Part shown: positions 51,792 to 61,075 of the stretch, one piece after another
Numbering within the stretch: the first letter of the stretch is position 1
Layout: each line of letters begins with the position of its first letter
Assembly (NCBI GenBank): GCA_963665525.1
Contig: OY762280.1
Location: 558,001-622,000 of the forward strand
Reading direction: 5' to 3'
Length of the DNA stretch: 64,000 bases
From: UBA12077 sp963665525
Lineage (GTDB): Bacteria > Bacteroidota > Bacteroidia > Bacteroidales > UBA12077
The notes under the pieces: generated by a model
What the model was told of the DNA's origin: nothing
The model's database searches: none
The model's input: the letters and a program-made list of their open reading frames with translations, nothing else
Made by a program: the position numbers and the translations under genes

Positions 51792-52628
51792 ATGAAGAAT
51801 AGAATACTGCTTGTGTTTTTTTTGTTTATGGTTATTAAACTAACTGCTCTTGGAAATACTAATAATTTAAAAGTAATTGAAGATTCGTTAATTTTTTATT
51901 TTGATCAGCTTGCTAACGAAATAAACGACACTAGGAAACTAGAACTAAATAATCATATAAATTCTTATTTTAAGCAGGCTTTAACAAGTGAAGAGTCATT
52001 TACCTATCCTTTCGATTCATTAAAATATGTAGGCATCATTTCATCCGATGATAATAAATTGCGAATTATAACCTGGAATATTCCCTATAGCGATAGAACA
52101 TATCAGTATTTTGGTTTTATTCAATATAAAAAATCAAAAAGGTCATATGCTTTTTACGAGTTAAATGATAAATCAGAAGGGATTAAGAATCCGGAATTAG
52201 CGGTTTTAAATAATAAAAACTGGTTTGGGGCATTATATTATAAGATTATTGTAAATAAATATAAGGGAACGGAATATTATACTTTGTTGGGAGCCGATTT
52301 AAATAATTTATTTACTAAAAAGAAAATTATTGATGTTCTTTATTTTGATAAAAAAGGATTTCCGGTGTTTGGGAAAAAGGTATTTAAGAATAAAACAACT
52401 CCAATAGCACGAGTAATATTCGAGTTTAGTGCACAAACAAATATGACTTTAACTTATGATAATCAAAAAGAAATGATTGTTTATGATCATTTATCTCCTT
52501 CGCGCCCTAGTTTACAAGGTCAGTTTGAATTTTATGGTCCCGATTTTTCTTATGATGGATTAAAATATGAACGGGGAATATGGAATGCATATTCAGATAT
52601 TGATGTTAGAAATTATAACATAGAATAA
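51792..52628 (+). CDS. Secreted hypothetical protein
   Basis: 278-residue protein with a signal peptide (MKNRILLVFFLFMVIKLTALG). The ATG at 51792 is chosen over a TTG one codon earlier. The body has alternating strands (VGIISSDDNKLRIITWNIPY; FGFIQYKKSKRSYAFYEL) and a repeated YELNDKSEGIKN-like turn; it looks like a periplasmic or surface beta protein. No family recognised. It stands between the aminotransferase and the pseudo-receiver gene, all rightward. Confidence 0.7.
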   Translation: MKNRILLVFFLFMVIKLTALGNTNNLKVIEDSLIFYFDQLANEINDTRKLELNNHINSYFKQALTSEESFTYPFDSLKYVGIISSDDNKLRIITWNIPYSDRTYQYFGFIQYKKSKRSYAFYELNDKSEGIKNPELAVLNNKNWFGALYYKIIVNKYKGTEYYTLLGADLNNLFTKKKIIDVLYFDKKGFPVFGKKVFKNKTTPIARVIFEFSAQTNMTLTYDNQKEMIVYDHLSPSRPSLQGQFEFYGPDFSYDGLKYERGIWNAYSDIDVRNYNIE

Positions 52629-52639
52629 GAAAGAGCATA

Positions 52640-52670
52640 TTGACTTCTTGCGGTAATTACCTTAAATTTA
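52640..52670 (+). promoter_or_regulatory. Possible promoter of the pseudo-receiver gene
   Basis: TTG (52640-52642), 20 bases, TAAATTTA (52663-52670): the final G of the -7 box is A, so the match is moderate. It lies 21 bases before the ATG at 52691. Confidence 0.4.
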
Positions 52671-52690
52671 GTTAATAATAATCGTAAACA

Positions 52691-53236
52691 ATGATGCGAA
52701 GAATCTCAAAAAACAATACTAATGTAATATTCATCGATAATGATGATTCTTATATACGTGATGTATTGGCTAAGTTCGAAGAGGTAAATGATTATAATAT
52801 AAAGATATACTCACGTAGTAAAGAGTTTTTTGAAGATTTTGAATTAGTTAGTAGATCAAGTAACGAAATTTACTTGATATTTCTTTCTACTATCTTAGAA
52901 CTTGATGAAGAAAATAACCAGGTTGAGGTGTTGGATGTTTTAAGACGAATTAAAAAGATGAATCCTAATGCAGAGGTAGTTTTATATTCCGATAATGATG
53001 ATATTGATATTGTTTCTTCTGCATTTCGATATGGAGCATATACATTTATTAAAAAGAACGAAAATATTGTATTACGAATAGATAATAATATTAAAGGAAT
53101 AATAAGCCAAAAGAATTTTCTTTTAAAAAGAGCTGCAAGTAAAAGATTTACACGCATTTTTATAATATTTGTTCTCGGAATATCATCAGGTTTGTTAATC
53201 CTGTATCTGTTATTTCCGCACTTATTTAGAGTTTAA
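52691..53236 (+). CDS. Pseudo-receiver domain protein with C-terminal membrane anchor
   Basis: 181-residue protein. The first 140 residues have the receiver fold: acid pocket IDNDDSY (about 15-21), a strand LIFLSTIL where the phospho-acceptor Asp should be and Ser is found instead, VVLYSDNDD with the Ser/Thr switch position, and the conserved Lys in TFIKKNEN. A single hydrophobic segment at the very C-terminus (IFIIFVLGISSGLLILYLLF, about 155-176) anchors it in the membrane. Non-phosphorylatable receivers are known as binding or adaptor modules; a tail-anchored one without an effector is unusual. Its partner is not visible. Confidence 0.72.
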   Translation: MMRRISKNNTNVIFIDNDDSYIRDVLAKFEEVNDYNIKIYSRSKEFFEDFELVSRSSNEIYLIFLSTILELDEENNQVEVLDVLRRIKKMNPNAEVVLYSDNDDIDIVSSAFRYGAYTFIKKNENIVLRIDNNIKGIISQKNFLLKRAASKRFTRIFIIFVLGISSGLLILYLLFPHLFRV

Positions 53237-53365
53237 CCTGCAATTTTTTCATTCGTCATTTAATTTCAATCTATCTTTCTGTCTATTTGGCAGTGAAAAT
53301 CTTCTGGCATATATATTGAAAAAAGACTGATGTAAATTTGAAGTCTAATTTAAAATATTATAACA

Positions 53366-55414
53366 ATGCAAAAAGGTAAAATTGGAGTAACTACTGAGAA
53401 TATCTTTCCAATTATTAAGAAATTTTTATATTCCGATCACGAAATATTTTTAAGAGAGCTTGTTGCAAATGCAATTGATGCTACTCAAAAAATGAAAAAA
53501 TTGGCATCACTTGGTGATTTTAAAGGGGAGTTGGGTGATTTAACCGTAAATGTTTCTTTGGACTCTAAAAAGAAAACACTGACTATTAGTGATAAAGGTA
53601 TTGGAATGACCGAGGAAGAGATTGATAAATACATCAATCAGATTGCTTTCTCAAGTGCCGAAGAGTTTTTAAATAAATTTAAAGACGAAACAACAATCAT
53701 TGGTAAGTTTGGTTTAGGATTTTACTCTTCTTTTATGGTTTCAGAGAAAGTGGAGATCATTACCAAGTCGTACAAAGATGATACAAAAGCAGTTAAGTGG
53801 TCATGCGATGGGAGTCCTGAATATAAATTGGAAGAGGTAGAAAAAGAACATAGAGGTACCGACATTGTTTTATATATTGATGATGAATCGAAAGAATTTG
53901 CTGAAGAGGGTAGAATAAATGAATTGCTCAATAAATATTGTCGATTCTTACCAATCGAAATTGCTTTTGGAAAACAAAAAGATTGGAAAGATGGTAAAGA
54001 GGTTGAAACTGATAAACCAAATATCATTAATGATACTAAACCTTTATGGACACAAACTCCTTCTGAGTTAAAAGATGAAGATTATAAAGGATTTTATAGC
54101 AAATTATATCCTTTTAACGATGAGCATTTATTTCATATTCACTTAAATGTTGATTATCCGTTTAATTTAACAGGAATCCTATATTTCCCAAAATTAAAGG
54201 CAAATGTAGAAGTTCAAAAAAATAAGATCCAATTATATGCCAACCAGGTTTTTGTTACCGATTCTGTTGAAGGTATTGTACCTGAGTTTTTAACTTTATT
54301 ACATGGAGTACTTGACTCACCTGATATTCCTTTAAACGTATCACGTAGTTACTTGCAAAGTGATTCGAATGTCAAGAAAATATCAAATCATATCACTAAA
54401 AAAGTGGCTGATCGTTTAGATGAGATCTTTAAAAATGACCGTGCTCAATTTGAAAGTAAATGGGACGATTTAAAAGTTTTCATTGAGTATGGAATGTTGA
54501 CTGAAGAGAAATTTTATGAGAAAGCTCAAAAATTTACATTGTTTAAAAATACAGATGGCAAGTATTTTACAATGGAAGAATATGAGAACTTAATCAAAGA
54601 AAATCAGACAAATAAAGATAAGAACCTGATTTACTTATATGCAACTGATGTTGATAAGCAATATACTTTTATTGAAAATGCAAAAGCAAAAGGTTACGAT
54701 GTAATTGTAATGGACGGTCAGTTAGATACTCATTTTATTAATCATATTGAACAAAAAATGAGTGGCTCAAGATTCTTAAGGGTTGATTCTGATGTGGTTG
54801 ATAAATTAATAAAGAAAGAAGATGTTGAAGAATCTAAACTCTCAGTTGAAGAAAAAGACCAGTTAACTTATATGTTCGAGGGTCAGCTTCCAACCGATGC
54901 TACATTTAATGTAACATTTGAAAACCTTTCAGAAACTGATGATCCTATTATGATTACTCAGTCTGAGTTTATGAGAAGAATGAAAGATATGGCAGCCATG
55001 GGTGGTGGTGGAATGAATTTCTATGGAGAAATGCCTGATAGTTATAATGTAGTTTTAAATACAAACCATCGTTTAGTTGCAAAAATCCTTGAACAGAAGG
55101 AAAAGAAAGTGGGTACAAAAGTGGCTAAGATTTTAGAAGAGTTAAAACCACTTGAAGATGATAAAGCTGCATTAGAGAAATTAAAAGAAGGAAAGAAAGA
55201 AGAAGATATTAACCAGGAAGAAAAAGATAAATTGACAGATGTTGAAAAGAAAATTGAAGACATCAAAAACAAGAAAAAAGAAGTACTGGTTAAATATGGA
55301 ACAGAAAATAAATATGTTAAGCAATTAATTGATTTAGCGCTACTTGCAAACAATATGCTTAAGGGCGAAGACTTAACAAAATTTGTAAAACGAAGTGTTG
55401 ATTTAATTAAATAA
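53366..55414 (+). CDS. htpG: Chaperone HtpG (HSP90)
   Basis: Bacterial HSP90. The N-terminal GHKL ATPase (1-230) shows FLRELVANAIDATQK (Bergerat N-box), DKGIGM and IGKFGLGFYSSF (G-loops). A middle domain follows with the catalytic Arg loop near PLNVSRSYLQSDSNVKKI (about 320-337), and a C-terminal dimer domain with a long charged coil (about 570-650) that is somewhat lengthy and Lys/Glu-rich. At 682 residues the protein is complete. It ends at a strong terminator. Confidence 0.96.
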   Translation: MQKGKIGVTTENIFPIIKKFLYSDHEIFLRELVANAIDATQKMKKLASLGDFKGELGDLTVNVSLDSKKKTLTISDKGIGMTEEEIDKYINQIAFSSAEEFLNKFKDETTIIGKFGLGFYSSFMVSEKVEIITKSYKDDTKAVKWSCDGSPEYKLEEVEKEHRGTDIVLYIDDESKEFAEEGRINELLNKYCRFLPIEIAFGKQKDWKDGKEVETDKPNIINDTKPLWTQTPSELKDEDYKGFYSKLYPFNDEHLFHIHLNVDYPFNLTGILYFPKLKANVEVQKNKIQLYANQVFVTDSVEGIVPEFLTLLHGVLDSPDIPLNVSRSYLQSDSNVKKISNHITKKVADRLDEIFKNDRAQFESKWDDLKVFIEYGMLTEEKFYEKAQKFTLFKNTDGKYFTMEEYENLIKENQTNKDKNLIYLYATDVDKQYTFIENAKAKGYDVIVMDGQLDTHFINHIEQKMSGSRFLRVDSDVVDKLIKKEDVEESKLSVEEKDQLTYMFEGQLPTDATFNVTFENLSETDDPIMITQSEFMRRMKDMAAMGGGGMNFYGEMPDSYNVVLNTNHRLVAKILEQKEKKVGTKVAKILEELKPLEDDKAALEKLKEGKKEEDINQEEKDKLTDVEKKIEDIKNKKKEVLVKYGTENKYVKQLIDLALLANNMLKGEDLTKFVKRSVDLIK

Positions 55415-55436
55415 GGTACGCTTATTGCTTTTACTT

Positions 55437-55465
55437 GCCTGTCAAATACTTGACAGGCTTTTTTT
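55437..55465 (+). terminator. htpG terminator
   Basis: GCCTGTCAA (55437-55445), loop ATAC, TTGACAGGC (55450-55458), seven T (55459-55465). Its right arm overlaps the -33 box of the next gene's promoter. Confidence 0.92.
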
Positions 55466-55479
55466 ATTGTTTATTTTTG
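55450..55479 (+). promoter_or_regulatory. Promoter of the outer-membrane barrel gene
   Basis: TTG (55450-55452), 19 bases, TATTTTTG (55472-55479). The start near 55486 supports the ATG at 55502; a GTG at 55487 would leave no leader. The -33 box lies in the htpG terminator stem. Confidence 0.65.
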
Positions 55480-55501
55480 TAATTTAGTGTTAAAAGACGA
55501 A

Positions 55502-56245
55502 ATGGGAGTAAAACAAAAGGCAATACAATTCATATTTGTGTTATTATTAATAACACAAGGTACTGCTTTATTTGCTCAACACCCGAGAAGCCCTCGAGAT
55601 TTTGCCTATAATGTTACTAAAACTCCTACTGTTGGTATTAGAGGTGGAGTAATGATGTCTTCGATAACAGGCGACGAGGCAATAGATGAATTTGCAAAAA
55701 AACTAGGTCCTCAAATTGGAGTTACTGGGGCATTGTACTTTACTCCCAAGTTCTCGACACGCGGAGAGTTAAATTATGAATGGAAAGGTGCAAAGTTTGC
55801 CAACCATGAAATGGATATGAACCTGCATTATGTAACTTTTCCTCTTTACCTCAAATTCAACTTCACAAAAGATCCTGAAATATATATTTATGGAGGAGGA
55901 TATGCTTCGTATTTATTTATGGCAAATACAAAAGGAACCTATGAGATTTATATTGAAAACGATGAGATAAGTGAAACCATAAATGAAGATATCTTACCTA
56001 ATATGAATAAATTTGATGCAGGAATTGTTGCTGGTTTAGGAGTACAAGGAAGATATAATAGTGCAATAGATATTTTTCTCGATTTTAGGTATGCTCAAGG
56101 ATTTATGAATCTTGATAATGAATCAGCTGAACTAAGATATAATTTTAACCTTGACGACTTTTGGCCAGAAGTAGATGTTGATAAACCTAAATTGAAATCT
56201 TTTATACTTACCACGGGTATTATTATTTATCTAGATCCTCGATAA
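55502..56245 (+). CDS. Outer-membrane beta-barrel (porin-like) protein
   Basis: 247 residues with a signal peptide (MGVKQKAIQFIFVLLLITQGTALFAQ) and a small barrel of the OmpW/PorT-like kind: VGIRGGVMMSSITGDEAID, GVTGALYFTPKFSTRGELNYEWKGAKF, LKSFILTTGIIIYL as amphipathic strands. The ATG at 55502 is chosen because the promoter start would be at about 55486. It has its own promoter directly after htpG. The last codons are 1 base from the convergent CAT-like gene. Exact function unknown. Confidence 0.82.
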   Translation: MGVKQKAIQFIFVLLLITQGTALFAQHPRSPRDFAYNVTKTPTVGIRGGVMMSSITGDEAIDEFAKKLGPQIGVTGALYFTPKFSTRGELNYEWKGAKFANHEMDMNLHYVTFPLYLKFNFTKDPEIYIYGGGYASYLFMANTKGTYEIYIENDEISETINEDILPNMNKFDAGIVAGLGVQGRYNSAIDIFLDFRYAQGFMNLDNESAELRYNFNLDDFWPEVDVDKPKLKSFILTTGIIIYLDPR

Positions 56246-56246
56246 A

Positions 56247-56876
56247 TTAGCTGTTTAGCAATTCCTGAAATAGTTTTAAATACTCTCCTGCATGTGATCC
56301 GTCGATTAAGCCATGATGTCCATTCAATGATATGTTCATGATTTTTTGGTTGCCAATCTGTTCGAATTTCCCAAAAGTAATTTTAGGAACACTATCTGTA
56401 AATTTATAGTTTCGTGCATGCGTTAATCCTGTTATTTTAAACCATGGTACCGATGAATAGTGTATAGTGTCTAATCGTTTAGTATTTGTGTCAACTGCAA
56501 GACCAGACAACTTGCTTACTCTTTCTTCTTCTTTTTTAATGTTTGTACTAAAAATTTTAAAATCTTCATTGTATTCAATAAACGACATGGCATATAAACC
56601 ATCTTTATTATTTAATGTAGCTGAGGCATGGATCTTGTCATAAATTACAATATCTTGTCCATCAATACGTACTCTGAAATCTTCTAATAAATTAACTGCC
56701 ATTAAAGATTTATGCAGGTAATCTTGATAAAAAGATATTCCTTCCTTTTTAGAACGATCATATGCTTTTGTGCAATCTACCTCAGATACGATTCCCCAGA
56801 ATGGTTCATCAAAGCTTTTAAACCATTCGAAATGTTCTTTTCTAATCCAGTTATTATAATCGATTACTTTTTTCAT
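56247..56876 (-). CDS. Chloramphenicol acetyltransferase-like (type A CAT) protein
   Basis: 209-residue member of the CatA family, trimeric acetyl-CoA-dependent acyltransferase. The catalytic motif HHGLIDG is at 187-193 with catalytic His188 and the structural Asp. Other family blocks: FSPYY-like region replaced by MSFIEYNEDFKIF, and SVPWFKITGLTHARNYK (about 143-159). True CatA enzymes inactivate chloramphenicol; chromosomal Bacteroidota copies often do not, so resistance is not claimed. It overlaps the end of the HAD gene by 1 base and is co-transcribed. Confidence 0.86.
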   Translation of the reverse strand: MKKVIDYNNWIRKEHFEWFKSFDEPFWGIVSEVDCTKAYDRSKKEGISFYQDYLHKSLMAVNLLEDFRVRIDGQDIVIYDKIHASATLNNKDGLYAMSFIEYNEDFKIFSTNIKKEEERVSKLSGLAVDTNTKRLDTIHYSSVPWFKITGLTHARNYKFTDSVPKITFGKFEQIGNQKIMNISLNGHHGLIDGSHAGEYLKLFQELLNS

Positions 56877-57565
56877 CAGAAATAGTTTAAGATTTCGGAA
56901 ATACTTTCAACTTCAATATAGTCTTTAGATTTATCCGGTTTTACATCTTCGTGTGCCCACATGGTGTGATAAGGAACATGAATTCCTTTTCCTCCAATAT
57001 TAACAACAGGTAAGATATCCGATTTAACAGAATTACCAACCATTACAAATTCGTTAGCATCAATTTCCAAGTGGTTTAATAGTTTAGAGTAATCTGATTC
57101 TTTTTTTTCGCTCATAATCTCAATATGATGAAAATATTTCTCTAGGGCAGATTTCATAAGCTTTCTTTCCTGATCTAGAAGATCACCTTTGGTAGCAACT
57201 ATTAGTTTATATCCTTTGTTATATAATATTTTTAATACTTTTTCAACACCATCTAAAAGTACAACCGGTTTGTTAAGTTGTTTTTTGCCTAAGTCAATTA
57301 TTTTATGGACTACAGAAGCAGATACTTTATTTTCGGTAATTGTTAAGGCAGTTTCGATCAATGAAAGCATAAATGCTTTAACACCATAACCATATAGTTG
57401 TAAATTATTTATTTCAGTTTCAAATAGTTTTTTAGAAATTTCACTTTTCGATAAGTGATTTTCTAATAACACACAGAATTCATTTTCCAGTTCTTTAAAA
57501 AATGGTTCGTTATCCCACAATGTGTCATCTGCATCAAAACCAATGACCTTTATATTTTTATACAT
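56876..57565 (-). CDS. HAD superfamily hydrolase
   Basis: Haloacid dehalogenase-fold phosphatase of 229 residues. Motif I is FDADDTLWDN with nucleophile Asp11 and Asp13, motif II ATKGD (about 127) with Thr, and motif III MVGNSVKSDILPVVNIGG (about 175-192). A helical cap lies between I and II. The substrate is unknown. Its last base is the first of the CAT-like start, so the two are translationally coupled. Confidence 0.88.
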   Translation of the reverse strand: MYKNIKVIGFDADDTLWDNEPFFKELENEFCVLLENHLSKSEISKKLFETEINNLQLYGYGVKAFMLSLIETALTITENKVSASVVHKIIDLGKKQLNKPVVLLDGVEKVLKILYNKGYKLIVATKGDLLDQERKLMKSALEKYFHHIEIMSEKKESDYSKLLNHLEIDANEFVMVGNSVKSDILPVVNIGGKGIHVPYHTMWAHEDVKPDKSKDYIEVESISEILNYF

Positions 57566-57629
57566 ACAATTTTTATTTGCAGTAAAAATATAAAAACAGA
57601 AAACAATTACAGATAAATGAGATTAAAAA

Positions 57630-58160
57630 TTAATAGAGTTGTTTAATCTCTTTTTTTAATGCTTCGAGGGCAAGACTTGTTGGTGACTTTTCTTGGGTCA
57701 TTAAATCTTCAAGGATTATTTTACTTAAATGGATTGCAGGAGCATCGGGTTTTACTCTGCTTGCAGTACTATTAATTAACTGTGTTATTTTTGCCCTTGA
57801 ATTTTTGATAATTTCCCATACTTGTGGACTAACATAAATCTGTTGCGACACATTATGATCAAATTCTGAACGAATAGTACTTAACAGCTCCGATTGCAAT
57901 TGTTTAGCTGTCATGTTGGGTTTGTTAGTCCTCATAATTAAGGATTCCGGCGATAATCTTTCTAAAAGTAAAGTCAATCGTTCATAGGCTTGTAAACGAA
58001 TAGGAGTTATTGCTTGCTGATTTTTGGAAATGATCTCATAATTTCTTCTGCTTTGATCATTTTTAATCATTTGTTTAACTATAATAACAGTTGTTATAAG
58101 TACGATTATAGCAGGGATTGTATATTTTAAAATTTCAAATACTTCACTCATGGTTTTCAT
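57630..58160 (-). CDS. Conserved membrane-anchored protein of unknown function
   Basis: 176 residues with one N-terminal membrane helix (EVFEILKYTIPAIIVLITTVIIVKQMI) and a long helical cytosolic part (ITPIRLQAYERLTLLLERLSPESLIMR; ELLSTIRSEFDHNVSQQIYVSPQVWEIIKN). Conserved in Bacteroidota as a DUF; I believe it is the group called DUF7935 but this is from memory. The start could also be the ATG three codons downstream. Alone between the HAD gene and aspC. Confidence 0.72.
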   Translation of the reverse strand: MKTMSEVFEILKYTIPAIIVLITTVIIVKQMIKNDQSRRNYEIISKNQQAITPIRLQAYERLTLLLERLSPESLIMRTNKPNMTAKQLQSELLSTIRSEFDHNVSQQIYVSPQVWEIIKNSRAKITQLINSTASRVKPDAPAIHLSKIILEDLMTQEKSPTSLALEALKKEIKQLY

Positions 58161-58353
58161 TTTTAATTACATAGTCATTGTTTGAATAATAATCCTGAGA
58201 TTCGATATTGTTTTATAACACAAATAAATACCTAGAATTATTTTATCTTTACATCATAAATAAGGTTTCAAACAAATAGTTTAAATCAAAGGTAAAAAAA
58301 ATATAACATATTGGTTGATGTAGTTGCATTAACCTTTTTTAATTTTTCAAAAT

Positions 58354-59550
58354 ATGGAAAATGTTTCACAAAGAGTTTCAAGTTTAGCTATTTCTCAGAC
58401 ATTAGCTATGAGTCAGAAAAGTCGTGATTTACAAGCTCAGGGTATTGATGTTATTAACTTAAGTGTAGGTGAACCTGACTTTAATACTCCTGATCATATT
58501 AAAGATGCGGCTATTAAGGCAATTAATGATAATTACAGTCATTATTCTCCTGTTCCCGGATTTCCTGAATTGTTGAAGGCAATCTCAAATAAGTTAAAAC
58601 GAGAAAATAATCTTGACTATAGAACTGACCAGATTATTGTATCGAATGGAGCAAAACATTCTTTGGCTAATGTAATTTTATCATTGGTTAATAAAGATGA
58701 TGAGGTTATCGTTCCAGCTCCATATTGGGTAAGTTATGTAGAGTTAGTTAAATTAGCCGAAGGTAAAAATGTGATCATTGAAACTTCTATCGATTCAGAT
58801 TTTAAAATTACTCCTGAACAATTAAAGAATGCAATTACACCAAAAACAAAGGCTATGTTCCTTTGTTCTCCATCTAATCCATCAGGAAGTTTATATTCGA
58901 AAGATGAACTTGAGGCATTAGCCAAAGTTGTAGATGAGAGCGGTGTTGATATGTATATTTTCTCTGATGAAATTTATGAGCATATTAATTTTATTGGTAA
59001 ACACGAGAGTATTGCTCAATTTGATTTTATTCGCGATCGAGTAATTATTATCAACGGAGTTTCGAAAGGGTATGCTATGACAGGTTGGAGAATTGGTTAT
59101 ATTGCAGCTCCTAAATGGATTGCAAAAGCATGTAATAAAATTCAAGGCCAGTTAACATCAGGAGCTTCATCCATTTCGCAAATGGCTTCTGTTGCCGCAT
59201 TAAATATTCAGACTGATAATATATCTGAAATGGTAACTGCTTTTAAACGCAGACGAGACCTGGTTGTTAAATTAGCCAAAGAAATAGAAGGATTTAAGGT
59301 AAATGTTCCAGAGGGAGCTTTTTATTTATTTCCAGAAGTAAAATCCTTTTTTGGTAAATCAGATGGTGAGATAACAATAAATAATGCAACGGATCTTGCA
59401 ATGTATATTCTTGAAAAAGCTCATGTGGCTACGGTAACAGGAGAAGCTTTCGGTTCTCCAGACTATTTAAGATTTTCATATGCAACGTCTGATGAAAAAT
59501 TAGAGGAAGCCATCGCAAGGATGAAAAAAGTACTTTCAAAACTAAAATAG
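58354..59550 (+). CDS. Class I/II aminotransferase (aspartate aminotransferase type)
   Basis: PLP aminotransferase fold type I of 398 residues. It shows LSVGEPDFNTPDHIK (about 36-50), NGAKHSLANVILSLV, VPAPYWVSYVE (about 130-140), the Asp in YIFSDEIYEHI (about 202-212) and the PLP Lys in NGVSKGYAMTGWRIGY (about 236-251). Closest to the 1-beta aspartate transaminase group, but some such genes act on other substrates. A shared terminator follows, facing the SpoIIE gene. Confidence 0.9.
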   Translation: MENVSQRVSSLAISQTLAMSQKSRDLQAQGIDVINLSVGEPDFNTPDHIKDAAIKAINDNYSHYSPVPGFPELLKAISNKLKRENNLDYRTDQIIVSNGAKHSLANVILSLVNKDDEVIVPAPYWVSYVELVKLAEGKNVIIETSIDSDFKITPEQLKNAITPKTKAMFLCSPSNPSGSLYSKDELEALAKVVDESGVDMYIFSDEIYEHINFIGKHESIAQFDFIRDRVIIINGVSKGYAMTGWRIGYIAAPKWIAKACNKIQGQLTSGASSISQMASVAALNIQTDNISEMVTAFKRRRDLVVKLAKEIEGFKVNVPEGAFYLFPEVKSFFGKSDGEITINNATDLAMYILEKAHVATVTGEAFGSPDYLRFSYATSDEKLEEAIARMKKVLSKLK

Positions 59551-59561
59551 CGTATAAATTA

Positions 59562-59586
59562 AATCCGGGATTTTCCCGGATTTTTT
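59562..59586. terminator. Shared terminator of the aminotransferase and SpoIIE genes
   Basis: AATCCGGGA (59562-59570), loop TTT, TCCCGGATT (59574-59582), then T to 59586. The T-tract favours the rightward gene; to the left is TTTAATTT, so leftward termination is possible. It overlaps the last codon of the SpoIIE gene. Confidence 0.85.
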
Positions 59587-61069
59587 ATTCTTGCTTTTCT
59601 ATGTATTTACAAACTGTTGCGTAAAGTTCTTTAATATTTATTGGTTTGGAGATATAATCATCACAACCGGCTTTAAAACTTTTCTCTTTTTCCGACGACA
59701 TGGTAAATGCCGTTTGAACAATAATTGGGATGTCTCTGTCGATTTGTTTTATTTGAGTTGTAGCTTCAATGCCATCCATTATTGGCATTCTAATATCCAT
59801 TAAAATTACATCAATATCAGGATTTTGTCTAAAGAATTTTACAGCGTCTTTACCATTTGTGGCATGAATGATATCGGCATTTGTTTTTTCAAGTGCTTTT
59901 TTTAATAAAAGCATGTTTGCTTCATCATCTTCTGCAATAAGTATGGTTTTATCAGCCCAATCGTAACCAGTTTTTGATTTAATTTCTTCTTTATCGAATG
60001 ATATTTTAAATCCAATCACTAAAATATCATCCAGTTGTTTTCTATCGCCTTTCCATTCTTCAAATGTTTTTTCTAAGATATATCTCTGATCATTTAGTGA
60101 TTTAGAACAATTTTCAAGAAGTAAGTTCTTAAAGTTGGTTGATAAATATTTTCTTCCATTTTCACCTCCAAACTGATCAATGTATCCATCTGAAAAGATA
60201 TATATTAAATCATTTTTCTTAAGTTCAATTTCATGATTTATAAAGGACTCCTTTGCTTTTCGATGTATTCCAATTGGCATACGATCGGCTTTTGTTTCAA
60301 TTAGTTCTCCGTTGCGAATTAAATAAAGAGGATTGTTTGCTCCAGAATATTCTAATAACTTTTTGTCGTGATCGATTACACACAAAGCAATATCGAGTCC
60401 ATCGCGACTTTCTCCTGAAGAGCCTGTTTGTCGCAGAGAACTAATGATATGAACTCTCAGTTCATTGAGTATATCATTTGCTTTGATATATGGATTTTTA
60501 TTAACGATTTCATTTAGGAATGTAATTCCTAGCATGCTCATTAAAGCTCCAGGCACACCATGACCAGTACAATCGGCTGCGGCAATATAAATTCTGCTTT
60601 CAACCTGCTTAGTCCAGTAAAAATCTCCACTTACAATATCACGTGGTTTATAGAATATAAAATGCTCAGAAAGCAAGTGCTGAATAAACCTGTTAGGAGG
60701 TAGTACTGCAGATTGAATCCTTTTGGCATATAAGATACTATCTTCAATTTTCTTTTTTTGTGTTTTAACAATATCGTGTTGTTTCTTAATTTTATGTTTT
60801 TGTTCAGCAATTTTATCTCCTTGCTTCATAATAAAATTAAGATCTTCCTCCATTCTGGCTTTCTGTTTTGCCATTTCATCTTTTTCAACAGAGATCTGGT
60901 CGCGTTGTTTTTGAATTTTGGCACGCTGATTTGTAATAACATCACCTTGTTTTATATAAAAGTTAACCTCTTTTTCAAGTATAGAGACTTTCTTCTTATA
61001 CTCCTCAAGTTGCTTATGAAGCGTATCAAGGTCATTGATGTTTTCTATATTTGATCCCCTTTCTATCAT
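59585..61069 (-). CDS. SpoIIE-type PP2C phosphatase fused to a receiver domain
   Basis: 494 residues: N-terminal coiled coil (about 10-125, heptads rich in Glu, Lys and Gln), SpoIIE/RsbU-type Ser/Thr phosphatase (about 130-355, with FYKPRDIVSGDFYW, AADCTGHGVPGALMSMLG and FSDGYIDQFGGENGRKY), then a C-terminal receiver (about 370-490, with ILIAEDDEANM and the phospho-Asp in VILMDIRMPIMDG). Receiver-controlled phosphatases dephosphorylate STAS- or SiaC-like partners; the siaC gene upstream is the obvious target. It follows a single-domain receiver gene by 6 bases. No N-terminal sensor is visible. Confidence 0.92.
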   Translation of the reverse strand: MIERGSNIENINDLDTLHKQLEEYKKKVSILEKEVNFYIKQGDVITNQRAKIQKQRDQISVEKDEMAKQKARMEEDLNFIMKQGDKIAEQKHKIKKQHDIVKTQKKKIEDSILYAKRIQSAVLPPNRFIQHLLSEHFIFYKPRDIVSGDFYWTKQVESRIYIAAADCTGHGVPGALMSMLGITFLNEIVNKNPYIKANDILNELRVHIISSLRQTGSSGESRDGLDIALCVIDHDKKLLEYSGANNPLYLIRNGELIETKADRMPIGIHRKAKESFINHEIELKKNDLIYIFSDGYIDQFGGENGRKYLSTNFKNLLLENCSKSLNDQRYILEKTFEEWKGDRKQLDDILVIGFKISFDKEEIKSKTGYDWADKTILIAEDDEANMLLLKKALEKTNADIIHATNGKDAVKFFRQNPDIDVILMDIRMPIMDGIEATTQIKQIDRDIPIIVQTAFTMSSEKEKSFKAGCDDYISKPINIKELYATVCKYIEKQE

Positions 61070-61075
61070 TTAATA

